Below are positions 1 through 5,121 of a stretch of 5,121 nt of DNA, in pieces. Position 1 is the stretch's first letter, and each line of letters starts with the position of its first letter. Origin of the DNA: JASEHD01 sp964471945 (GTDB taxonomy: Bacteria; Bacteroidota; Ignavibacteria; UBA10030; SZUA-254); assembly GCA_964471945.1 (NCBI GenBank), contig CAYYIJ010000120.1, positions 1-5,121 of the forward strand, read 5' to 3'. The translations under genes were made by a program, and so were the position numbers. The notes below the pieces were generated by a model. That model did no database searches. It saw nothing but the letters and a program-made list of their open reading frames with translations, and was not told the origin of the DNA.

Positions 1-2
1 GT

Positions 3-2255
3 ATGATATATCGACAATTTGTGATGCTGTTATATTTCCTCATCACGCTTCCTTTATATTCACAACCTGACATTTCTTCATCGAAAAATGGTGGGATATC
101 TGGCTATATACTCGATCTTCAAACAAAGGAGCCGTTGATATCGGCAAATGTTCTTATCATGGGGTCTGCGAGAGGAACTGCCACAAATAAAAGCGGTTAC
201 TTTGTTGTACCTGATGTACGAGCTGGTACTGTATCTTTACGAGCATCGATCGTTGGATATGAAACCATTGATTCGACAATTGAAGTAAGACCAGGTAAAT
301 TCACAAGTATAAAATTACATTTACGTGAGTCGACGACTATACTTGGGGAGATCGTCATCGAAGAAAATATCATAAAAGATAAAGATAAAACAATCTCAAC
401 GATTTCACTTCCTGTCGCAGAACTCCAAAAACTGCCCGCTGTTGGAGAGACAGATTTACTTCGTACGCTTCAGTTATTACCGGGAGTTCAGGCATCGAGT
501 GAAATAAGCACAGGTTTATACATCCGCGGTGGATCACCCGACCAAAATTTAATTTTATTAGACGGTATTACCGTCTATAACCCTTCACACTTCTTTGGAT
601 TCTTTAGTACATTCAACAGTGATGCAATTAAAAATATCAAGCTCATTAAAGGCGGTTTCCCTGCTGAATATGGAGGCAGACTCTCGGCGGTTCTTGACAT
701 AACAAACAAAGATGGCAATCGGAATCGTTTCGGCGCTTCAGGATCGACTTCACTTATAAGCTCTAAACTATTGGTAGAAGGTCCGTTGGGTAATGGAAGT
801 TATATGCTCTCGGGGAGACGGACATACCTTGATTTGATTTTAATGGCAGCGAATTTAAAAGATGTTCCAAACTATTACTTCTATGATTTTAATGGAAAAT
901 TCAATATCGATGAATTCGAAAATGATAAATTCTCTCTTTCTATGTACGCAGGTGATGATGTTTTAGATTTCACGATAAAAGAAAATAATGTTCCCCGCCA
1001 AGCATTAAACATTAGCTGGGGGAATAAAACACTTTCAGCAAAATGGACACATTTATTTTCAGACCAGATTTACAGCAACCTGATCGTAGCAGGAAGCAGC
1101 TTTAAATCATTGACGAAATTTGGGTTTAGTGGTTTCGATCTGCACTTCGATAATGGAATTACTGATTATTCCATTAAACCCGATATCGAATGGTATCCGA
1201 GCAGTAACCATATTGTCAAATTTGGTTTATGGGGAACATACTATCAAGTTACGTATAACAGCGAAGTAGGGAAAAATACCGGATTCATAACCGACGTGAA
1301 TGCTCACTCCAAATATTTTGCCGCATATCTTCAGGACGAATGGAAACCAAATGTATTTTGGACGTTGACTTCTGGTTTGAGATATAACTTCTATTCATTG
1401 GGAAGTCGAAATTACATCGAACCGCGTTTTCAAGTTCTCTTTCGAATCAATGACCAATGGTCGCTTATTGGTTCGATTGGATACTATACGCAATATACAA
1501 CTCTGATTACATGGGAAGGCGCATCATTTGCCGATTTATGGTTCCCTATTGATGAAACAATCAAACCATTAGAAGCTATGCAGTATGTTTGGGGAATTCA
1601 TTTCAGGGAGGAGCCAGTTTCGATTGAATTAGAAACATATTACAAACCGATGAAAGAATTAACGGAGTTTAACCTGACTTCAAAAATGGATTCAAAAAAT
1701 CTTTCGGAAATATTTTATATCGGAAACGGTTATTCAACCGGGATTGAATTATTTATACAAAAATATTCTGGCGGCTTGACCGGCTGGGTGGGCTACACAC
1801 TGAGCAAAACTGTTAGAACATTCGACGGGATAAACAATAATAAACCATATCCAGCAAAATGGGATTTCACACATTATCTTACAGTCTCTGGCAGCTATAA
1901 TTTAGGGAAGGAGTGGTCTATAGGTTCAACCTTAGTCATAACAAGTGGGACCACTTACACAGTTCCAACCGGTACATATCAAATCGATTTTGGTGAAGGT
2001 TCATATACATATCTTCGTAGCGGCAAGAAAAATGCACATCGTTTAGAGCCATACCATAGGTTAGACATCAGCGTTTCTAAAATATGGAAAATGTGGAATG
2101 GTGACTGGAAGATTTCCCTAAATGTATATAATACCTACAACCATCGAAATGTCTGGTACCGAAACTATGAATACGATATTGATGGGGTACCAGAAATTAC
2201 AGATGTTCGATTACTTCCGATTGTTCCAACTCTTGAGTTATCGTTTAAATTTTAA
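3..2255 (+). CDS. TonB-dependent outer-membrane receptor with N-terminal carboxypeptidase-regulatory-like domain
   Basis: This 750-residue protein is predicted to be a TonB-gated beta-barrel importer of the outer membrane; its substrate is unknown. Residues 1-21 look like a signal peptide: Arg4, then a hydrophobic stretch ending near LPLYSQ. Residues about 32-110 form a carboxypeptidase-regulatory-like beta-sandwich (GxISGYILD, EPLISANV, GTATNKSGYF, VGYE), typical of FCB-group receptors. Residues about 135-235 are the plug, with LLRTLQLLPGVQ, YIRGGSPDQNLILLDG, and GGFPAEYGGRLSAVLDI. The rest is aromatic-rich barrel (for example AAYLQDEWKP, SGLRYNFYS, NVYNTYNHRNVWYRN) ending in LSFKF, whose terminal Phe fits a barrel-assembly signal. 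The start at 3 is supported by the signal peptide, but only two bases precede it, so a longer N-terminus or the internal Met8 cannot be excluded. No SusD-like gene follows; instead a lipoprotein gene starts one base after the stop. Family assignment is firm, substrate is not. Confidence 0.93.
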   Translation: MIYRQFVMLLYFLITLPLYSQPDISSSKNGGISGYILDLQTKEPLISANVLIMGSARGTATNKSGYFVVPDVRAGTVSLRASIVGYETIDSTIEVRPGKFTSIKLHLRESTTILGEIVIEENIIKDKDKTISTISLPVAELQKLPAVGETDLLRTLQLLPGVQASSEISTGLYIRGGSPDQNLILLDGITVYNPSHFFGFFSTFNSDAIKNIKLIKGGFPAEYGGRLSAVLDITNKDGNRNRFGASGSTSLISSKLLVEGPLGNGSYMLSGRRTYLDLILMAANLKDVPNYYFYDFNGKFNIDEFENDKFSLSMYAGDDVLDFTIKENNVPRQALNISWGNKTLSAKWTHLFSDQIYSNLIVAGSSFKSLTKFGFSGFDLHFDNGITDYSIKPDIEWYPSSNHIVKFGLWGTYYQVTYNSEVGKNTGFITDVNAHSKYFAAYLQDEWKPNVFWTLTSGLRYNFYSLGSRNYIEPRFQVLFRINDQWSLIGSIGYYTQYTTLITWEGASFADLWFPIDETIKPLEAMQYVWGIHFREEPVSIELETYYKPMKELTEFNLTSKMDSKNLSEIFYIGNGYSTGIELFIQKYSGGLTGWVGYTLSKTVRTFDGINNNKPYPAKWDFTHYLTVSGSYNLGKEWSIGSTLVITSGTTYTVPTGTYQIDFGEGSYTYLRSGKKNAHRLEPYHRLDISVSKIWKMWNGDWKISLNVYNTYNHRNVWYRNYEYDIDGVPEITDVRLLPIVPTLELSFKF

Positions 2256-2256
2256 A

Positions 2257-3063
2257 ATGAATAATAGAATAAATATTGTATTGACAACAACACTAATTCT
2301 GATAAGTGGATGTGCTTCATCGGTTGATCCGTTTGAGTATAAAACCGACACTATAGTTGAATGCATCCTTTACGTGAATGAAAGTATCGACACACTAAAA
2401 CTCCACCGCACATTACCGGTCGACCAAAAATATAATAAAGCAGAAGCCGGAATTGGAAATGCAAGTGTAAAAATATTTTCCGGGGTCGGAGATACAATTT
2501 ATATGCTGCCAGCAAAGGGGAAACCGGGATCGTATTACGATCCGAACAATACAACTGTCCGACCAGCCACTCAATATCATCTCGAGATCGATTACCCCGG
2601 CGGCAAAAGAATAACCGGCACCACAACCACTCCCGATACATTCACTGTTTTACCGCCTAAGTATCGAGTTGTAACTTATCTATACGATACGAACATTGTA
2701 AGATGGACTATATCGAACCATGCCGCAGCATATCTAATTCTCGTATCAAAAATCGGATTTATTAGAATTAAAATCGAGCGAGATAAAGATCTAACACCGG
2801 ATAATCAGTATCACAATAAAGAAGCATCAACCATCTGGACGTTTACACTCGGAACATCCACACCGCTTTATCCTTGGCTTTATAATTATTATGGTTACCA
2901 TAAAATAACGATAGCAGCAATGGATATCAATTTGTACGATTACGTCTGGACGATGTATCAGGATAAGATGAGATTGAATGAACCGTCATTTCATCTCAAT
3001 AATGCCATCGGTTTCTTCGGCTCAAGTGTTAGAAAGTATTTCGATTATGAAATTCAAAGGTGA
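2257..3063 (+). CDS. Putative DUF4249-type lipoprotein, partner of the upstream TonB receptor
   Basis: This 268-residue predicted lipoprotein is probably anchored in the outer membrane. The start at 2257 is chosen because it gives a clean type II signal peptide: Asn-Asn-Arg, a hydrophobic run, then the lipobox I-S-G-C with Cys19 as the lipidated residue. The same frame stays open upstream to an ATG at 2122, but that start would lie inside the receptor gene and bury the signal. Residues about 30-125 resemble the N-terminal beta domain of DUF4249 proteins: a strand with LYVNESIDTLKLHRT, then GNASVKIF, a GSYYDP turn, ATQYHLEIDYPGGKRITGTTTTP. The end contains NNAIGFFGSSV, like the conserved Gly-Phe-Gly segment near the end of that family. 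At 268 residues it is at the short end for the family. Only one base separates it from the receptor stop (TAA-A-ATG), and no Shine-Dalgarno is visible, suggesting translational coupling. DUF4249 genes commonly sit beside TonB receptors; the molecular role is unknown. The DUF4249 call is by pattern, not search. Confidence 0.8.
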   Translation: MNNRINIVLTTTLILISGCASSVDPFEYKTDTIVECILYVNESIDTLKLHRTLPVDQKYNKAEAGIGNASVKIFSGVGDTIYMLPAKGKPGSYYDPNNTTVRPATQYHLEIDYPGGKRITGTTTTPDTFTVLPPKYRVVTYLYDTNIVRWTISNHAAAYLILVSKIGFIRIKIERDKDLTPDNQYHNKEASTIWTFTLGTSTPLYPWLYNYYGYHKITIAAMDINLYDYVWTMYQDKMRLNEPSFHLNNAIGFFGSSVRKYFDYEIQR

Positions 3064-3075
3064 TTTATTATATTC

Positions 3076-3110
3076 TTGACGTTGAAAAAAACCAGCACGC
3101 CCGATAATCT
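3076..3110 (+). promoter_or_regulatory. Weak promoter candidate for the lyase gene
   Basis: The gap between the lipoprotein and the lyase holds TTGACGTTGAAA at 3076-3087 and GATAATCTTA at 3103-3112. Read in the Bacteroidota style, TTG at 3082-3084 lies 20 nt before TAATCTTA, a poor match to TAnnTTTG. Read in the sigma-70 style, TTGAAA and GATAAT (3103-3108) are 15 nt apart, which is short. Neither reading is strong. No terminator hairpin with a T-run is visible after the lipoprotein gene, so read-through from upstream is also possible. Confidence 0.22.
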
Positions 3111-3178
3111 TATTAAGAATCAAGCAGAAATAGAAATTAAAATGACATAATGAAAAATTCATACTAATCCAAATCAAA

Positions 3179-3184
3179 AAGGAG
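3179..3184 (+). promoter_or_regulatory. Strong Shine-Dalgarno site for the lyase
   Basis: AAGGAG ends six bases before the ATG at 3191, which is near-ideal spacing and fixes the start of the lyase. The lipoprotein and FmdB genes in the same window lack any such site, so this gene may be translated more strongly or by a different initiation mode. Confidence 0.8.
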
Positions 3185-3190
3185 TTTATT

Positions 3191-4636
3191 ATGATCGTAA
3201 AACTTTCTAACGGGAAAGAAATCCCGGTCGAGATGCACAAAGTTCGGATTGTGCAAAAAGCAAACCTCGTTCCAATCGATGAACGACTTAAATCAATGGA
3301 AGAAGGCGGATACAATACATTCTTACTTCGTACACGCGACGTCTTCCTCGACATGCTCACTGACAGCGGCACGAATGCAATGAGCGATAACCAACTTGCC
3401 GCTATGATGGTAGCAGATGATGCCTATGCAGGCGGCGAGAGTTATTATAAGTTAGCTGCTGCAGTCAAAGACGTTCTAAAGTTCGATTACCTCATACCGG
3501 TTCATCAGGGAAGAGCTGCCGAGCATCTGCTTGCTAAAGTGTTCGTCAAGCCAGGTGACGTGGTGCCGATGAATTATCATTTCACAACAACAAAAGTCCA
3601 CTTCGAGCTGGCTGGCGGAACTGTTCTTGAAATTTATACTGATGAAGCATTAAATACTCAAAGTAAGTTTCCATTCAAAGGAAATTTAGACATTCAGAAG
3701 TTCAAAGATGTTATCCAGAAATATGGAGCGAAAAAAGTTCCTTTCATCAGGATGGAAGCTACAACAAATCTCATCGGAGGTCAGCCGTTCTCGATAGAAA
3801 ATCTGAAAGAAGTAAAAAAGATTTCTTCGGATAATAATATCCCATTAGTTTTTGATGGAAGTTTGATTTCGGAGAATGCTTATTTCATCAAGATACGAGA
3901 GAAAGGATATGAGAATAAATCGATTCAAGATATCATATGGGAATTGATGAGCTACGTGGATATCTTCTATCTCTCAGGCAGGAAAAGCACTTGTGTGCGG
4001 GGTGGATTCATTGCAACTAACAATAAAAAATATTTTGAAGACTTCAAAGTATGGCTGCCAGTCTATGAAGGCTTCTTAACTTATGGAGGTATGTCGAGTA
4101 AAGAAATCGAGGCAATGGCGGTTGGACTGAGAGAAATGACCGATTTAAATGTAGCGAGCAGCTCTGCTGAGTTTGTAAAATATTTTGCAGAGCGTTGCAT
4201 TGAAAAAAATATTCCGGTCGTTACGCCGCCGGGCGGACTTGCTTGTCACATAGATGCAAAACGATTCCTCCCTCATATTCCACAGTCACAATACATAGCC
4301 GGTGCGATGGCAGCAGCAATCTATTTAGCATCGGGTGTAAGAAGCATGGAGCGCGGCACAGTTTCGATGGAGCGTGATAAAGATGGAAATGAAGTTTACG
4401 CCGATTTAGAATTGGCTCGACTCGCAATCCCAAGACGTGTTTACACAATGTCGCAGATTGAATATGTCGTCGACCGATTGAGCTGGCTTTTAGAAAATAA
4501 AAAATTAGTCGATGGACTTAAATTTGTTGAAGAGCCACCGGTGCTAAGATTCTTCTTCGGTAAAATGGCTGCCCTTGATAACTGGGGAAAGAACTTTGTC
4601 GAAGCATTTAAGAAGGATTTTGGGGCTAACTATTAG
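3191..4636 (+). CDS. PLP-dependent beta-eliminating lyase, tyrosine phenol-lyase/tryptophanase family
   Basis: This 481-residue cytoplasmic fold-type I PLP enzyme belongs to the family that cleaves tyrosine to phenol, or tryptophan to indole, plus pyruvate and ammonia. By my alignment from memory to Citrobacter tyrosine phenol-lyase (456 residues), family motifs are LTDSGTNAMSD (56-66, Thr57), DDAYAG (Tyr79), HQGR (105-108, phosphate cradle), TNLIGGQP (Asn193), FDGS (Asp222, pyridine nitrogen), SGRKS with Lys265 as the Schiff-base lysine, and ARLAIPRR with Arg410 for the substrate carboxylate. Residues setting ring specificity look phenol-lyase-like: Phe131-Thr132, Met386-Glu-Arg388, Phe454-Phe455. 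Odd points: the usual Arg217 is Leu225, Lys256 is Arg264, His343 is Leu350, Met288 is Phe295, the cation-site Glu69 is Asp77, and the loop after Lys265 is one residue short. There are about 8 extra N-terminal and 19 extra C-terminal residues. The start is fixed by AAGGAG. Databases may call it tryptophanase (tnaA); I am sure of the family but not of the substrate. Confidence 0.93.
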   Translation: MIVKLSNGKEIPVEMHKVRIVQKANLVPIDERLKSMEEGGYNTFLLRTRDVFLDMLTDSGTNAMSDNQLAAMMVADDAYAGGESYYKLAAAVKDVLKFDYLIPVHQGRAAEHLLAKVFVKPGDVVPMNYHFTTTKVHFELAGGTVLEIYTDEALNTQSKFPFKGNLDIQKFKDVIQKYGAKKVPFIRMEATTNLIGGQPFSIENLKEVKKISSDNNIPLVFDGSLISENAYFIKIREKGYENKSIQDIIWELMSYVDIFYLSGRKSTCVRGGFIATNNKKYFEDFKVWLPVYEGFLTYGGMSSKEIEAMAVGLREMTDLNVASSSAEFVKYFAERCIEKNIPVVTPPGGLACHIDAKRFLPHIPQSQYIAGAMAAAIYLASGVRSMERGTVSMERDKDGNEVYADLELARLAIPRRVYTMSQIEYVVDRLSWLLENKKLVDGLKFVEEPPVLRFFFGKMAALDNWGKNFVEAFKKDFGANY

Positions 4637-4643
4637 TTAACTA

Positions 4644-4675
4644 AGTGCGATGCACTTCCCGCAGTGTATCGCACT
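4644..4675 (+). terminator. Hairpin between convergent genes, possible terminator of the lyase
   Basis: Two 13-base arms (4644-4656 and 4663-4675) are inverted repeats around a 6-base loop (TCCCGC). Twelve pairs are Watson-Crick; the thirteenth is a G-T, which is a G-U wobble in plus-strand RNA but an A-C mismatch in minus-strand RNA. The hairpin therefore favours the lyase transcript. The only T-run downstream (4686-4691) starts 10 nt beyond the stem, so this is not a textbook intrinsic terminator. It may instead protect the 3' end or be a copy of a dispersed palindromic repeat. Confidence 0.6.
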
Positions 4676-4679
4676 CTCA

Positions 4680-4991
4680 TTATTCTTTTTTCGTAGAATC
4701 TCCAAAAGATTTGGAGGTACCTGAAGATTTCGTGTCCGATTTTGTGTCTGTTTTTAATTCAGGTTTTGTGTCGGTCTTTTCTGATTTTTTATTAACGGAT
4801 GAAGATTTACTTTTATAATCGGTTATATAAAAACCATTTCCTTTAAAAACCAATCCGCTTCCCCCGCTTATCATCCTAGTTAATGAATGTTTTTTGCAGG
4901 ATGGACATGCAGTCAATGGATTTTCCGCTATTCTTTGAAGCTCTTCAAATTCGTGTTTACACGATTTACAACAATAATGATATGTGGGCAT
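4680..4991 (-). CDS. FmdB-family zinc-ribbon protein with low-complexity charged tail
   Basis: This 103-residue protein opens with MPTYHY, the hallmark N-terminus of FmdB-type proteins, which fixes the start. Two zinc knuckles follow, C8-x2-C11 and C29-x2-C32, with HEFEELQ between them as usual; an extra Cys7 sits beside Cys8. After the ribbon comes the conserved ISGGSGLVFKGNGFYITDY segment (41-59). Residues 60-103 are a Lys/Ser/Thr/Asp-rich, probably disordered tail with repeated T/S-D-T-K units. FmdB of Methylophilus was described as a regulator of amidase genes, but most family members have no proven role, and context here gives none. It runs convergently towards the lyase with 43 nt between stops. 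No clear Shine-Dalgarno precedes the ATG. There is no membrane segment or signal peptide, so it should be cytoplasmic. Confidence 0.9.
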   Translation of the reverse strand: MPTYHYCCKSCKHEFEELQRIAENPLTACPSCKKHSLTRMISGGSGLVFKGNGFYITDYKSKSSSVNKKSEKTDTKPELKTDTKSDTKSSGTSKSFGDSTKKE

Positions 4992-5031
4992 ACTTTGATT
5001 TTAGATCTCAGATTTTTTATTCCAGCTTTAT

Positions 5032-5062
5032 CAAATATACTTAGATATTGATGGATATGCAA
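5032..5062 (-). promoter_or_regulatory. Bacteroidota-type promoter for the FmdB-like gene
   Basis: Read on the minus strand, TTG (5062-5060) is followed after 20 nt by TATATTTG (5039-5032), an exact match to the Bacteroidota -7 box TAnnTTTG with a -33-like TTG at normal spacing. The same bases also read as TTGCAT, 17 nt, TATATT for a sigma-70-style promoter. The start of transcription would lie near 5025-5028, leaving a leader of about 35 nt. No experiment or comparison backs this; in AT-rich DNA such matches also arise by chance. Confidence 0.45.
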
Positions 5063-5121
5063 CACCTTTGTTTTATAAAAATATTTTTTGTAAAATATAC
5101 CTGTCGTGTTGTTAAGAATAC
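5063..5121. other. AT-rich intergenic end of the window
   Basis: No open frame or RNA gene is recognisable here. It includes a 12-bp self-complementary run, AAAAATATTTTT at 5077-5088, and may contain upstream promoter elements for the FmdB-like gene or regulatory DNA for a gene beyond the window edge. Confidence 0.4.

Noticed and set aside
2122..2256. An upstream in-frame extension of the lipoprotein gene starting at ATG 2122
   Set aside because: It would overlap the conserved barrel end of the receptor in another frame and place 45 unrelated residues before an obvious lipoprotein signal peptide starting at 2257.
2351..2641. Minus-strand open frame of 96 residues
   Set aside because: It lies wholly inside the lipoprotein gene; its Arg/Leu/Cys-rich composition resembles no family, so it is an antisense shadow.
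3140..3152. Small inverted repeat ATGAA-AAA-TTCAT before the lyase
   Set aside because: Five AT-rich pairs around a three-base loop are expected by chance here and too weak for a terminator or operator claim.
3064..3190. Riboswitch or leader peptide ahead of the lyase (by analogy with tnaC)
   Set aside because: No short Trp-containing open frame with a ribosome binding site and no structured, G+C-rich leader is visible in the 127-nt gap.
3022..3372. Minus-strand open frame of 116 residues across the lipoprotein/lyase gap
   Set aside because: It overlaps the start of the well-conserved lyase and the end of the lipoprotein, has no recognisable motif, and looks like a chance frame.
4221..4448. 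Minus-strand open frame of 75 residues
   Set aside because: Antisense to the conserved substrate-binding region of the lyase, with no recognisable protein features.
5077..5088. Palindrome AAAAATATTTTT as a possible operator
   Set aside because: Pure A/T self-complementarity is common in such AT-rich spacers; there is no second copy at a meaningful spacing.
1..5121. A hidden defence, mobile or CRISPR system
   Set aside because: No transposase, integrase, nuclease, reverse transcriptase, direct-repeat array or tRNA-like sequence was found on either strand.

Overview
This is a roughly 40% GC (by eye) window with four real genes and little intergenic DNA. The organism looks like a member of the Bacteroidota/Ignavibacteriota/Chlorobi (FCB) group. 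The evidence is a TonB-dependent receptor with an N-terminal carboxypeptidase-regulatory-like domain, a small surface-lipoprotein candidate of the DUF4249 type directly behind it, and a Bacteroidota-style promoter (TTG, 20 nt, TAnnTTTG) upstream of the last gene. The species cannot be named from the sequence alone. One gene has a classical Shine-Dalgarno site, which fits Ignavibacteria-like lineages slightly better than typical Bacteroides; this is a weak inference.

Layout: (1) 3-2255 (+), an outer-membrane TonB-dependent receptor whose start lies at the window edge; (2) 2257-3063 (+), a lipoprotein starting one base after the receptor's stop codon, so the two are almost certainly co-transcribed; (3) a 127-nt gap with a weak promoter candidate and a good ribosome binding site; (4) 3191-4636 (+), a PLP-dependent beta-eliminating lyase of the tyrosine phenol-lyase/tryptophanase family; (5) a 43-nt convergent gap with a 13-bp-stem hairpin; (6) 4680-4991 (-), a small FmdB-type zinc-ribbon protein; (7) 4992-5121, an AT-rich promoter region with no gene.

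The receptor and lipoprotein probably work together as an outer-membrane uptake pair for an unknown substrate. No SusD partner, regulator or degradative enzyme is visible to name it. The lyase is cytoplasmic and probably a separate transcription unit; a functional link to the uptake pair is possible but unsupported. The most interesting observation concerns the lyase. The residues that distinguish tyrosine phenol-lyase from tryptophanase are mostly of the phenol-lyase type, yet several cofactor-shell and cation-site residues normally fixed in both enzymes are changed. An automatic 'tryptophanase' label would therefore be unsafe. I see no mobile element, CRISPR array, RNA gene or defence system.
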